Positions 51,001 through 64,000 are shown, counted from the first letter of the stretch. The stretch is 64,000 nucleotides of DNA from Callaeas wilsoni (GCA_013398955.1 VWPU01003065.1:62001-126000), one strand, 5' to 3'. The notes: generated by a model not told the origin, from the letters alone. Program-made: numbers and translations.

Positions 51001-54000
51001 CTGCAAATCGTTCTCAAGGGTTACTGCTGTGAAAGCTGCATTGCAAAGATTTCTGAACAAATTTTGTCAATTGCTTTTCTTCTTTGTTGTGTTGTAATGA
51101 CATGAGCCTAAATAATTTCCCCTCAGCTCATGAAACAGCCGCCCTTGTGTTGAACAGAAAATCTGGAGCCATCCCGTAGGCAAAACAGGCAATTGATATT
51201 TTATTCTGAGTTTCAGTCATACAAGTATAGTAGGATCAAAAATTAAGAGAAATCACAGAATCAGTCATAATGAAAATTCTGAACTTCTGACTTTTGTCAG
51301 ATGAAAATGTAAAGAAATGTCTATTTCACAGTATTCAGTAACGTTCCTGAAAACAGCCAAGGGAAGACTCTGTAACTAAATGAGGACAAAAATGTAGTAA
51401 ACCAAGCACTCTTCTATTTGCCATCAGCTGGCACAAGGCTTGCCTGTATTAAAAACCTTGGAGTTCTACTTTGCATTGGAGCAACTGTATTGTGTGTAGC
51501 TGTACCTAGTTTAAAAATTCCTAGGGAGCTGTGACTCTAAACTTAGATTTTAGTGCATTATATTAACTTTGTTCTGTGAAGTAGTAATTTCGTGGCTGAT
51601 TTATGTTTTGTTTATAAAGTAAAAATAAATTATTTTGATTATATTTCTTAGGCACCAAATAGCTCAAACCTAAATCTTGCCCACATAACTGATTAACCTT
51701 GTAATAGCATCTTTGAGATATTAATGTACGCACTACCTTATCTTGTGCTTTATCTGACCTTTATCTGTTGATTTTAATATCCTTTGTGGTTTGCTAGTGA
51801 CGTGTTTTTGTTGTAGACAGGGAGAGATTTTGGCTCCTGTTTGTTTCTCTGCTTTATCCTCATCCACTCTGTTCTGTCCTCTCAAAAAAATAACTGCATT
51901 AAGCAGAAAAAAAACAAGATAAACTGTAGCCCAGGAACACAACAGGAGCCATGTCTGCTTGAAGTGTTCAGAGAGCATTCTGCAAGCAGCATGTACAGTT
52001 ACCAATCTAAGGTGCATTCACAGTGAAAAAAAAAAGGAATTGATTGTCCTGAACAAATATAGGAGAATTCTTACCCCTTTACAGCATAATTTATTCATAA
52101 ATTGCAGCAGAATTTATTTCAGTGGCTTACATAAAGTGTTTATATAGGACAAAGTTTGGCCATTGCATGTGCTTGCAGCATTGTATCATCTTGCAGTGCT
52201 TGGGTGCTGGTGATCCATACCACTAAACCAGTAGAAATCTAATCAGAAAATAAAATTTAAAAAGAGATGGGGAGGGGTGAGGAGTGTGACTTTTTGTAAT
52301 ACTAGTGATTGAATTGGTTCAGCAAGATCAAGCATATCCCAGAGCAGCAGAGAGGCAAAGGCAGAGAGGAAGCTGCAGCGAGTCTGTCCGCAGTGTGGGT
52401 TGCCACTGGCGCTGCTGGCTCCGCTGCCTGCTCACTCCTGATGTCTTGCTGGACACCATTGCCCCATGCCAGAGGAGAGTGGAGATGAATGTGTGAAAGT
52501 CCTTCATGCACATTAGTGTGAAATCTGAGAGCTGAGTGGGAACTGATGATTTAAGTCAGTTTGTGATAACCTGGCTGCCTTTGCACTGAAAGGATTAGAG
52601 CTGTGCCATAGGGGTGGTAAGGTCCTGGCAGTGCTTGGTGCTGAGCAGCTGAGAGGGGCAGCCATCCGGTCCAGCCACTGCAGCTGGGTCTGGAGGAGAA
52701 TGAGCTGCGCTCCATGTGCTCCTGGGTGTGTTACACTTCTTGGCTCTGTGGCCGTGGCTGTACCCTCAGTACATCTGCTGTGCTCTTCGCTTCTTTGGAG
52801 TCACTTGCGCTTTTTCTGAACGGGGCTCTGCTGAACACCAGTGTTATTCCCATTTGTACAGCTCTTCATCAGTTTATCTCCTAGAGTTTGGACATATTTA
52901 GGAGAACACGGAGTGCACTTCTTTGGTGCAGTACTGTGCTAGTTTTTAAGTGTTTTCCTTGATGCATGACATCTGATATGGTGGGACATGGAAAAAGCAG
53001 TGTGGTTTCTCTGTGAGTGATTTAGTTCAATTTTCCTGCAATTCTACAACAGTGCTTTCATGTTTGAAAAGTGGAAAAAAACCACCAGAAATAGGAATGA
53101 AGTTGTCTTCCCTTAGCTTATCTCTCTACCCAAAAAAGTAGATGATGAGAAGACCTCCCTCTTCCTAGCATCAAGGAGACAGCATGGGGAAGATCTCCCT
53201 CTCGGGCAAGAGGTACATTTAATTACAGGAGGCAGGGAGCAGTTTGTAGTAAGATTTCATTACGATTTTTCATAACCCAGTGGAGCCTCCCATGATGTGA
53301 TGATGGAGCTTGTGATGCTGAGAGCCGCTGATGCTGTGAGAACAGCAGCAGAGCTCATCTCTCCTGTTTTGGCAAGGGGATTGCTGGGTTACAGATTGCC
53401 TCTGTGCTGTGCTGGCCCTGCCTGAGCAGCCTGGCAGGCAGCATTCAACTCAAGGCACCTGTGGTGCAGCTGTGCAAGTATGGGCCTGTAATCCTTTTGT
53501 AGGAATCAGGGAGAAGGAAGCTGGCATTTCTGAAGTGTCTCCTCTCCTCTTAAGGACATCAAATGAACCTCATTTTGAAGTTTGTTTTTGCTAGACTTTG
53601 TAAAGACAGTCTAGGGGATCGGTTGATAAAGTCAGCTGGGTAAATCCCAGTCCTGAGTGTCTGATAAGTGTTTAGACTTTGAACATCTCCAGCTATTTAC
53701 TGATGTCTTTGTAATACTAATGTAATAGATTACATTTCCCTGCAGACTCTACCATGCTACCCATCCACTTGACATAGTATATCTTAAGCATTTACTTTTA
53801 TGAGTATACTGTGGCTGAAATGAGCAGCAGACTTTCTTAGTCTGTACCTAGTACATATGCTGTATTTTATTTTAGATACACAAATAAATTACTATTTTTA
53901 TAAGGAAACATTTTCTCTGTTGGTGCAAATGACTCGTGTGAACAAGATTTCTGAGATTTGGAGAGCTACTTTGTTTATATTACCTTCTTCTGTTTAGAGG

Positions 54001-57000
54001 TGTGCTCAAATTTAAGGTATTGTAGCTATAGTGCAAAAAAAGGCTAATTGTAATCCAAAAAACTCAACGGGACAACTGTCATCTTGTCCTGCTGACATGT
54101 AGTAGATGTGCTGCAGATCACTTTATCTTACGAATGTGAGGTTAGCAAATTCTCCTTAGTACCCAGCCTGAAGAGTTGGCAAACTATAGAATAAACTTAA
54201 TAATGTAAGCATTTTTTGTTTGGATGCAACAATTATAATTTGTTCTCTTGAAGAATCACATTCATGTTACATCCTGCTCTTAGCAGAGCTCATGGCAGTT
54301 GCAATTTGTCAAAATTTGCCTTCTTTATGAACTTTGGTTTTGCTGACAAATTAAATTCTAAATTAAAACAAAGAATTGAGTTTACACTCTTCTGCTGCCA
54401 GGATCCTTCCCCAAAGACGGTTAGCCTCAGCATAAAGTCGAGAGAGACTCATATCCTCTTTCTTTTATAAAGAAGTGTTTTAATGAGCCACCTGAAGGCA
54501 AAGAGTAAGCAAAATTACTTCCTTTTTTCCATCAGGATTATCACTTAGGGCAAGTGTTTTCAAACAAACATTAGAAGTCTCCTGCTATGTTTACAGTTTG
54601 GGAGGAGGGCATTCACGGGTGCTGGGTTTTCCATATGTAACTTTTATATCCAGTTTCTGTGAAAAGTACAGAGATATTTCCATGGCATAAAACAAACACG
54701 TATGTATATGCTAGTAGATATAATTGCTTTAATCAAATACTGTGTGCCCCGTAGCAACCTTAATCTGGCAGTGAGGAGCACTGGAAGTACAGCTAACTGA
54801 CGTGCTTTTCAAGATAAGTAGATGAGGTTAAGGGACATAACGAGGGAATTTTTTTATTTTATTTATTTCCTCAACTTGTTCTAAGTTATACTGGTCTAAG
54901 TGGTAATAATTATTTTGAAAAACTATTTGAAGAATGTGCCAGCCTGTGGAATATTTTCCATGCTGAGCATGAGAATACCAGGGTTATGCATACCTGTGGT
55001 CCTTATCCCACTGGCCTTCATCTGACCTGCATTTTCCGTGTATAGGTTTCCTGTGCATGTATCAGTGTAGAACTGAATTATGTTTTTTGACTGGGGAACC
55101 AGACAATGCTCATAAGTCTCAATGTTGAAACTTTTTTTGTCGTCCAAGGGTGACTGTTCTTTCTGGAAGTGCCATCCCTTTCCTGGCTCTGGGGGGAAAA
55201 GGGTGAAAATTTCAATGCTCAGGGGCATCTTGAGTGGGGCCGTGAGCTTTCAGCCACAGAGTTTGGTTTTGTGGCTGTGTCTCTTCAGCTGGCACTTAAT
55301 CATAGCACTGTTAATCTTAATTCTGCCTTTGAGATCCAGCACCACATGGTGATATTTGGTCATTGGAATACTGAGAGACAGCAAAACAGCTGGCAAGAAT
55401 ATTTCTGGGAAGAAAGAAAAAAAAGCGAGAAGAAAACAGAAAATGAAGGCAGTATTGAATAGTGGGTCTATGTTTAGATGGATTTTTTATTTTTTTAATC
55501 TTCCTACCTGCAGTGTTCTCTGTAAGGCTGAGTCTCTTATGGCAGCAAAAAGATACTATTACCCTTTCAGAAAGTGTAGCCTTCTTAATACTATCCGAGA
55601 CTAGGTGCAGTGGAAGCGTGTTAAAGGCGCACCCTCAGAGAAGATGATAGAAGAAGTGAGCACAGGGACAAAGTGTTTGCTTAAAATTTTTTCAGGCATT
55701 CATTCTGCTGCTTGAATTACTATTTTTCAATGTTCTTTTGCTATGTTTTCTGGTCTAGCATAGTCCTTTTTCCTGTCCATGCCTACTCAAAGTTTTAGCT
55801 ACTTGTGCTTTCCATGTGGACCTTGTTAACATTACAATTTTATTAAAATGCAACAGCTGTATTATCTAAACAGAAGAAAGCCAACAAAATCGCATAAGTA
55901 TGTATTTTGTAATGGATATGTGATTTTACCACATTTTTAAAATTGTTTGGTGGCTGTTAGACTGGGTTTTTGATGATTTAAGAACCTGAAAAAGGTAGCT
56001 TGGAAAACTGTACAAATGACTGCTAAACTGCTACAGTTGTGTTTATTGTGTGTCCTTAAGCGAGATATCCTCTGACAGCACAGAAGAGAAACTCCCTGGA
56101 TGACTTTAAGAGGCTTTCTAATCTAATGTGTGCTCTCCTGATCAGACATAGCCAGAAATTCAGGGTGCCCTGGAAGGGCTACCTGTCTTCTGAAGTGAGA
56201 GGAGAAGCATGTGGGTTACAGAGTGGGTGATATACATTTTGGTGCTCTCTATTGGGTAACCACTCTTGGGCTTAGTAGGGCCTTGCATTTCTTCAAAACT
56301 TCTTTTTTTTTTTTTTTTTTTAACCTTTACGGAGTAGACTTAAATATAAATGGCAGTCCCAGAAAAAGTTTAGAATAAAAAAGGTGAAATCTGCTTGCAT
56401 CTCAAGCTTTTCATGTATTCTGTGACAAGTTTATAAAATTAGAGAGTTGTATACTCATACATGTAGCCACGCAAACTTATGTTCCTTACTGTCATTACAC
56501 GATCAGTTGTGGTCATGGTCTGTGGCAGCAGGAGGTATTATACAGACCACTGTCATGACAGGATGAGCTTGAGACACAGAAAAATGCACATGATGCTTTT
56601 GACAATCAGCTTTTCTGTTAGCTTCTGTGCTTACTGGTGTGGAGGCAAATGATGGTGGGTGTGATCAACAGATCAGCCCTATCAGGTGAAATAGTAGTTC
56701 TGCTTATCGGGGTCCCCCATCTCCAGGAGCACATGTTGGGTGGGAGAGCAGAAGGGCTGAACAAACACAGACTGATTCTACCCTGGATTAACCTGGCAGC
56801 CTTCAACAAACTTTAATTCAAAGACTTCCAAGGGCAGAGGTTGCATTTCTGCACTTGGCAACATTTCTTTTAAAATGCACTTAAGCAAGTTTTTATGGGA
56901 AAGACAGTAATTGAGATTCACTTTAAAATGAGTGCTCCGGTAGTGGAAGCAGGCTTTGAAATAAGATTCTGTAATACTGCTTGGCTCTGCATAGCTCATT

Positions 57001-59711
57001 GCCCAAACAGTATCTGGATGATTAAGCTAAATAAGATTCTTTAAAAGATTTTCAACCCACATGGACATGTAACCACAATGTAGAAAACAGATATGAATGT
57101 TTTGGTAGATGCTGAAAGAGGGTGGTGGTGTAGGAATTTGGAGGTCAACAAAGATAAAGAAGAAATGGAAAGACAAGTTATCTGGGGATAAGGTTCTCTA
57201 AAGAAAAAAAAAATACTCTTTCCCCAGATTTAGGGCACTGGAGTTTTTGCTGTGTACGTCAGTAAACACAGGTGTAGGGCTGTGCAAGCCAAGTCCCCTG
57301 TGTGTGCCATTTACCTCCTCAAGCAGTTACCAGAGGGACTGCTAACAGTGTTAGCTGAAGGCCGGGGGATCTGACCCTCTCCTCTGGGATGGCAGCTCTG
57401 TTCTCTGGCAGGCATCCCAGGGGTGCTGGAAGGCAACACAGTCTGCACAATCTCTGTGCCTCTTGACCAGAGACAGTCAGGGTCACAGACGTGAATATTA
57501 TCTTTGTGACGCTTCAAGCAAGCAAACAGATAATTTTTTTTTTTTTTTAAAGAATGTTGCATGCAGTCAGTTGAATGTAAAAATGTCATATCAGATCTTT
57601 CAAGAGCTTGTTCCCTTGAGGGGATGTTGCGCCAGCTCACCCACCCCGCCGGGGCAGAGGCAGGGCAGGGAAGGAGGCGCACACGCATGTGCCTGCACTT
57701 CTGTGTGTATGTGCACGCACATATGACAGTCACGGACTGGCCTCGTTTCCCTGGATGAGTCCCTTCTGTCTTCCTTCTTAAGCCAGGGAACTCCTCTTTT
57801 TTCCTGTACCGTAGTCTGGGAATCATGCCCTGGACATTTTTTCAGCTGAGCACATTTACATACAGGAAATCAGCCCAGAGACTCCTCTTTGAACAGTATT
57901 TGTACTAGACAGTTCTGCAGTGGTTTCAGGTATGCTTCTTTTTTTTTAAACAACTGATAGAGAGGAGAGTAAAGAACATAGGTAATTTTGTTTTAAAAAC
58001 AGATGTATAAATACATGTAAAAATACAAAATCCTAAATATTTATACTTGTAGAACTTAAAGCAAGACTGATCTAGTATCATTGCGTTTATGTGGTTTTTT
58101 CCATGTCCTGCTTAGTGATGTTGTTGAGCAAGGGAATAATTTTTATTTAGGTCCATCTTGAATTGCAGATGAATGGGAACATGAAGTGCTCTGCTCCCTC
58201 ACAGAGCACCAACATCAGGAGGAGGAGTGCAGGAAGAGCCTGGCAGGGCAGCTGCAGACCAGGATGCACTCCTTGGGAAAGGAGATGTAACAGAAGCTGG
58301 CCCTTGGCCTGGATGAAAAAGAAGAGAAAAGTGTTTTAAATGAAAGATGAAATAAATGCATAAGCAATCTGGTGAGAGTCTTGCCACCTGGAAAAAAAAG
58401 AAAAATTTCAGCTTATATGCGACCATCATTATCTGCTGGCAGAAACTTGTTCCTTTTGGAGTTTAGAAGATGGTTTCTTACCACTGGTGCTTCCGCTGTA
58501 GTGGGAGAAAAGGCAGGTAGTTTTGCTGGAGCTTGATCATTTTGTCATTTTTTTCTTCTCTCCTGGTTTTGCCTGTGATAGCCTATGACTTGGCTCGAAA
58601 CCAGACACCATGTCGATCCTGTGTACATCCCATAAAGCCTGGGATATTGTACACTGGTACTGTGTTTGCTGTTATCTTAGTGAAGGTACAAAGAGAGTGG
58701 AAAGTATTGAAAAGAAAATGAAATGCATGGTGATTCCATTTTAAGAAGTCAGTCAGCATTCCTTCTTTAGGTTCATATTTCTCAGGTTTTCAGACCTGGC
58801 TGCACAATCCCTGCTTCCAAAACTTGATATGCAGCTTCCAAGCCTGAGAATAGGGATGCCATCCTTTGTTAAACACTATTGGATATATTTAAGCCCTTGA
58901 TTAACTCACAGTTGTTTGCTTGGGAAATGTGTGTGTAGTGGAGTTGTTTCACCCTTTATTGCATAAACATTTCTCTGGACTGGTAAATTTCGCTATTGTT
59001 CTTGGAATGTCATTCTAACTTTAAACTTCAGGGTTTTTGCCAGGGCCAAGATGTCTGTGATGGCACACCTTCCACCTTATGTCTCTCACACCAGTTTTCT
59101 CCAAAATCTGTATGTTTTCACAGGTGTTTTCCCACAACTTCAAAGACTTTGTTTCTGCGTTTTTGGCAGGGGATGACGGGGTGCAGTAGTGAGACATACC
59201 CGTGCTCCAAAATGCTCCTCTCACTTGGAAGTGGGTTGCTTCTGCAGAGGGCTTTAGCTGAAGTGGTTTGTCAGAAAACTGTCCTTTGTGTGATCATAAG
59301 TCACAACCTCATTGCTGCCAGGACTCTTCCCAGTTTTCACAGGTTATTGATGGCCCTTTTTTTGGCAGGCGTGTTTATATCAGGCTTGTAGAAGTTTTAC
59401 CGTGATAGTGCTTCAAGCAATGACTTGAGTTGCAATTCTGTTTTCTTAGATCCTCTAAAAAAGTACCGATCTCTTTCTTTTCTGAAAAAGTTGTTCTTAG
59501 GTTTTATTTTTGTAATGATATATCTGGTATTTTCCCACTTCTTTCCGCTTGGCTTATAATTAGCTTTGATTGATTGATTTTAAGGAGTGTGTTCATATGA
59601 CTGTGCAACATACAGAATTATGATAGGTAAACTTGGCTTATTGGGTTGGTACAAGTTGAAGTACTTTAAATATAGTAAGTTGAAGCAGAGCTGCATGTAC
59701 CTTTTCTTAAA
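48001..59711 (+). other. SPIDR: SPIDR intron, central portion 2
   Basis: This intronic DNA contains homopolymer T tracts at 56303-56321 (19 bases) and 57534-57548 (15 bases). A modest GC-rich patch lies at 52340-52480, and a purine-pyrimidine alternating stretch rich in CACGCA/TGTGTA near 57678-57722. Open frames up to 131 codons (plus strand 58996-59391) and 171 codons (minus strand 57311-57826) match no family I recognise. Confidence 0.5.
56303..56321. repeat. Poly-T tract (19 bases)
   Basis: This is an uninterrupted T19. It could be the poly-A tail of an old retroposed sequence in minus orientation, but no source gene is recognisable next to it. Confidence 0.9.

Positions 59712-59750
<39 letters not shown>
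59712..59750. repeat. (AAT)13 microsatellite
   Basis: There are thirteen perfect AAT units. Uninterrupted trinucleotide arrays of this length are usually length-polymorphic. It lies deep in the intron with no coding effect. Confidence 0.97.
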
Positions 59751-59751
<1 letters not shown>

Positions 59752-62174
59752 GCTTTCATCTTTCCACTGTACCTCTAAATTTTTTTCTTTCTGAAGCACA
59801 AAAGACTGCTTCTAAAAATAAATATTCTTTTAAATGGAAAAGTAAACCTAGAACATGCTGAAGCTGTGTAGACTCTGAAGTCTAATATGATCACAAAGAA
59901 GCAATCCAGAGGTTCATTCATCTCATTGCATTCATTATTGATTCTGCTCTGCTGAGTCACCAGCCCTCTTACATGAATCTGAAAAAGAAATTTCGGCATA
60001 TAAGAGTAGCGTAATGCAGTATGAAAACTCTCCCAGATCTGGTGTGATCTGGTTGCTAACTGTCGTTGCAACTATTCAGTGCACTAACACAAGTTAGCAG
60101 TGACCCGTAGGCCATATAAGATTTCCGTTTTAGAATTAGAAATTTTTGCTTGTTCTGTACAATTTTGTCTTTAAAGTAACGCAGGAATACTAAGATTGCT
60201 CTAGATTCAGAAAAGAAAAAAACAACATTAAGGAGAATGTCGAATTTAAATGTTGCTTCTCAGAGTGTTTTTCCTTGTTTTGACTGAGAGCTATGCCACA
60301 GAATCCACCTATGGTGATTTAATGGAGAAGATATGTGGTGTTGCATAGAAGCAAAATGAAGCTCTGAAAGTTATTCTTGTGAGTGATAACTTCAAAGTAC
60401 ACACATTATTGAGGGCTGTTTTCTAACCTAAAAAGAAGAAAGGTATTTTGTTTATCACATACGATCAGTGTTTCTGTGGCAGGCCGAGATGCTGAACTTC
60501 TTCCCTTGCACAGAAGGTTTCACTTAGGCGATGTCTACGCCAGGATGTTTCAGTCAAGAAGTTTCCACTCTGGTCAATAGCATTGCTGTCTTTTCACTGA
60601 TGATTTTTGTGAGTGAATTACTGCAGAAAGGACTTTGCCTAAGAGAGATTTCTGTGCTACCTGGCTTATCCACACCACCTTTACCTTTGTTACACCTTTA
60701 TCAATATTGGCAGCAAATACAGTGAGAAAAAGGATTTTTCTTGGCTCAGTAAAGCTGAAGTGGATCACAGGGGAGGTAAACTTGGTCTATAACATGCCTA
60801 AAGACCTGTGGAGCTCTGCAGGACAGCTTTCTGTACCAGTGGTTCAGTCACTTCCCCTTGCCTGATGCTGTCCATTGAGACCTCCAGGCTGCTTGAAGCA
60901 GAGCTTGACCAGCTGAGGAAGAGTGTTCTGCTTTGCTGTTGTGCTCTGTGAAGCTCTCACTACCTTTTGTGATTCTCAGTTGTGTTACCAGAGAACCCAG
61001 AACTACTGCTACTTTCAGCTGTGCTAATAGCACTGGATTTGTCTGTGTAAAAAGTGACCTCACCATATGAGAGCAGAATTTTATCTTGCTTCATGACCTG
61101 GCAGAGAAACAATAGGAAATGCCCAGAAATGAGTACCAGAACAAGACAGGAGTATAAGAACAAGTCTGATGGAAGATTTTTGGTTATTTAGTAGTTGTGC
61201 TGGGGTTTTTTTAATACTAGATTTGATAATAAAATATTTAAGTAAAATCAAGCATATGTGTATATTGAGCTATCTTTCTGAAGATGGCTCAGGGATAGTT
61301 ATTTGTGCTTGCTGCTGTGCATGTGAAAACACTTGTGAGCATGAATGCAAGACTGGACTCATAAAGAGTCTTTGCTAATAGCAAATGCCAAATGTCTATG
61401 GAAGAAAAGGATAGTGTTCTTAATAATCTCTGCAAAATATTGAACAATGCATTTTAAAATCGCATTTATCTGTTAAGTTTCTCCAATAATCCTCCAAACC
61501 TGAACCAACCAACCAAGTACCCTGACTCTCCATACCTTGGTCAGAAATTCTTGAGTTCAAGTTCTTCACTCTAACACATGGCTCTCAACTACTTGGGTGG
61601 ATATTGCAGAGATCTTCTGGTGTGAGAAGCAGCTTCTCCTGATACCTCAGGAGTGGTGACACTGTGTGTAATGGTGGCAGAGTGGCCACACTCCTCGCCT
61701 TTCACCCACTGGCAGAGTGTTGGTGTAACCTGTTGCCTCAAATCTCCATGGTACCAATGAAGAAAATAGAAAATTGGACACCTTATGTACAGCAGAACAT
61801 CATGCAGGTTTCCTTTCTATTCAATGGCGTGCTCTCATCCTCACAATCCTATGAACAGGGAAACGTGTTCATACTCTTAGCGCTCTAGAAGTAGGTCTGG
61901 AGGAGGCGCTTGGGCTCTCCTACTAGGAAATTGTAGGGAAATGTGAAGTGCACATATGAAATGATGGACTGTGGATTGTTAGTATCCAGGAATGTGGTTT
62001 TAGTGTTCCAGTAGCTTCATTATAATGTCAACTTTGTCTTCATTTAATGATCAGAAAAATACATGGTAAAATAAGACTTGACTAGAAATGGAGTCAAGAC
62101 TGTCATGATGTCACTGTAGAAATTTGTGGTGCATTTCTACATTAGGATTTCAGTCTTCTGAATCAAAGATAGGT
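59751..62174 (+). other. SPIDR: Intron stretch between AAT array and ancient CR1
   Basis: No gene, RNA or repeat is recognised in this stretch. Several short open frames occur on both strands, all below 100 codons and without family resemblance. Confidence 0.5.
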
Positions 62175-62755
62175 AGCAAAAGTGGAAAAGTACCAGAGAA
62201 AAGTGACAAGCAAACATGTATGGAGCGACTTCCCTGTGGGAAATGACTAGGATGACTAGGGCTCTTCACCTTGAGAAAGCAGTGGCTGGGAGAGGATGTG
62301 ATAAAGGTCTGTATTAGGAAGTGCATCAGGAAGGATGATTGTTCACTGCCTCTTAAAAACAAGAAGTGGGGGACAGCAATGTAACCACTAGGTGACAGAT
62401 CAAAACAAATCAAAGGAAGTGGTTTCTCAGATGCGTGTAATTAGACTGTAGAGCATGGTGGATGCTGCAGGATGTTATGGATGCCATCAATGTACAAGTG
62501 GTCAAAAAGCAGGCACATAAGTTCCTGGGAAAAAAGTCTACCAAAGACTGTTAGATACAGAGATATTCTTCTGCCTTAGGAAGTTCCTAAGATGAAAGTT
62601 TTTAGAAGTTATCAGACAATGTTCTGGAGAACTTTCACTAGATGCTTGCTTTTATTTTCATAGTCTTCAAGTATATGCTGTTTGCTGCTCTACCTAGAGT
62701 ATGGGGTAGATGAGCGTCTGATCTCACACCAGGACAGCCATTTTTGTTCTCTCTA
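62175..62755 (+). mobile_element. Ancient CR1-type LINE, 3' region
   Basis: This is a diverged plus-strand LINE 3' end of the CR1 type that is widespread in reptiles. Recognisable blocks appear in the correct order. They are GGGCTCTTCACCTTGAGAAA, GAGGATGTGATAAAGGTCTG, GATTGTTCACTGCCTCTTAA, then ACAAGAAGTGGGGGACAGC and GATCAAAACAAATCAAAGGA. AGTGGTTTCTCAGATGCGTG, TGGATGCTGCAGGATGTTAT and AGTTCCTGGG follow. The end has GGGGTAGATGAGCGTCTGAT and CTCACACCAGGACAGCCATT, like the GGTCTGACCCAGTATGGCCATTC terminus. Divergence and indels indicate an old insertion with no coding capacity. Boundaries are approximate. Confidence 0.8.
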
Positions 62756-64000
62756 ACACTCACCACAAGTTTTAATATGATGTCACTTTGCAGTTTGCTT
62801 GCTTCCTTTTTTTTCGCCTTTCAGAATCCGTTTGGTATGTCCCTAGACTTTGTGGTGGCTCCCTCAGCCGCCTCAAACCCTACGTGCATTTTAGCACTGG
62901 GAACAGAGGGAAGAAGTCATCTGAATAATGAGCTCATGGCTAGTCAGACACAAGTTGATATATGGGGTAAACACACAGATTGGAATTCTTTCATAACATC
63001 TTGATTATGAAAAGATAACCCTGATATTTATATCTCCCGAGTTACTTGTAACACCCTCATACCGTGGTGGGGGGAGTGTTTTTGTTCTATTTTTAAAGCA
63101 ACATTCCCATTTAATGCTTTATTGTGTGCAGGTTTTTTAATGCCAATTGTTTTGTGTCTGACTTAGGTGTTAAAAAGGTCTCATCATCCCAGTTGGAGTA
63201 GATTTTTAGTGAATTCTCTCAGAAGTATTACCCCAGTAGGCTCAAGAGATTGTTTCCATGCCAGTTTGTACGTAAGCACAGCCCATAAGTGGAATTTTAT
63301 GTTTTGGTGGTGCCAAAGGTTAAGCCTTATGATGATGAATTTGGGTCCAGAATGCTAGCAATTTCAGGTGCTTTCTTCATAGCCAAAGTAAGTGGCTGGA
63401 GAGCTCTGAGAAACTTCCATACTTTCCAGTCTTGGTAAAGCCTGGTATTAGAGTAATTTCCTGGAGGTGGATGAGATTTGCTTTGATATCCATCTGTGCT
63501 TTCCTATTTCAGAAGACCTGTACATCCCCTTCAGTTTGCACACGGTGCAGCTCCCTGCAGAGGTGAGAGCACTGGGTGTGTGGCATAATAGTGCTTAATG
63601 TTAACCACAACCTTTTTATAGCAGAGCTCTTCTTAAATGTGAAAATTTCCATGCAACTTTTTTTCATGCTACATGGTGTCAGATTTCAAAAGGCAGCAGA
63701 ATGGCAAGCCAGTGGTTAGTTTATATGATTACTCTGAAATTAGTAAAATGATATGGTGATAAAAATGTTGGCTTTGTGTACTGTAATTTCTTCATGGAGT
63801 GATTTCTTAGGTTTACAAGTAATTTTGTTGAAAAGTACAATAGTATTTTGCAGAAAGAGCTTACACTGCTATAGAAAAGATTTATTTTCATTACTTATGT
63901 TGTTTTATTGATTTTCTTAGTTTGCTTTATACTTAAGGTTCAGTGACAAATTGTAACAGATTGGGCTATACCGAATCTATACATTTAAAACAGCTATGTG
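62756..64000 (+). other. SPIDR: Intron stretch to the window end
   Basis: This intronic sequence has two exon-like segments with acceptor and donor consensus (62825-62966 and 63513-63562). Joined to exon B, either would give an immediate TGA, so neither is accepted as the next SPIDR exon. Nothing else is recognised. Confidence 0.45.

Noticed and set aside
57311..57826. 171-codon minus-strand open frame.
   Set aside because: It contains a Lys run made by the T15 tract and no recognisable domain, and is plausible by chance in a somewhat GC-richer patch.
58996..59391. 131-codon plus-strand open frame.
   Set aside because: Same reasoning: chance-level length, no similarity and no exon signals.
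62825..62966. Exon-like segment: pyrimidine tract plus CAG acceptor, 47-codon open frame (NPFGMSLDFVV...), GGGGTAAAC donor.
   Set aside because: Exon B leaves TG. Adding the first base A of this segment makes TGA, a stop. The peptide does not resemble SPIDR, and the segment follows directly on a LINE fragment.
63513..63562. Possible 50-bp microexon with TTTCAG acceptor and GAG|GTGAGA donor.
   Set aside because: Splicing from exon B again gives TG+A, a stop codon, and none of the three frames resembles SPIDR.
1..64000. CRISPR arrays, bacterial operons, insertion sequences, tRNA or rRNA genes, endogenous retrovirus genes.
   Set aside because: I found no regularly spaced repeats, no tRNA B-box with a cloverleaf, no rRNA motifs and no retroviral gag/pol motifs by eye. 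The splice and LINE evidence shows a vertebrate intronic context.

Overview
This window looks like a stretch of a bird (or closely related sauropsid) genome. The reasons are fossil CR1 LINE fragments, including one with the typical avian CR1 3' end (TTCTATGATTCTATAA), low interspersed-repeat density, AT-rich intronic DNA and vertebrate splice signals. There are no bacterial, phage or plasmid features, no operons and no CRISPR array. Almost all of the window is the interior of one large plus-strand gene.

The only coding DNA I can support is two internal exons of SPIDR (KIAA0146, scaffolding protein involved in DNA repair). They lie at 3709-3809 (101 bp) and 16879-17098 (220 bp). Both are recognised from their translations. 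Both have good acceptor and donor sites, and their phases join cleanly: the 1-nt overhang of the first plus the 2-nt start of the second makes one Asp codon. Together they encode about 106 residues of the N-terminal half of SPIDR, a homologous-recombination factor that links RAD51 and BLM. The first exon needs an upstream exon ending in 2 nt of an Arg codon, and the second needs a downstream exon beginning with the last G of a Trp codon. Neither neighbour was found, so the flanking introns extend at least 3.7 kb upstream and about 46.9 kb downstream.

Layout. 1-3708 is upstream intron. 3810-16878 is a 13.1-kb intron with an old minus-strand CR1 (about 4873-5920) and a plus-strand CR1 3' end (about 13410-13608). 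17099-64000 is part of a very large intron. It holds a 61-bp tandem duplication (22834-22962), two CpG islands (about 28196-28895 and 34225-34600, the second with a CRE palindrome, a GGA tract and a downstream TATA-like motif), an AAT microsatellite (59712-59750) and an ancient plus-strand CR1 (about 62175-62755).

The most interesting feature is the pair of CpG islands 6 kb apart in the middle of a giant intron. They could be alternative SPIDR promoters, a nested transcript start or a regulatory hub. I found no convincing evidence of a previously undescribed biological system. The numerous short open frames elsewhere are at the level expected by chance.
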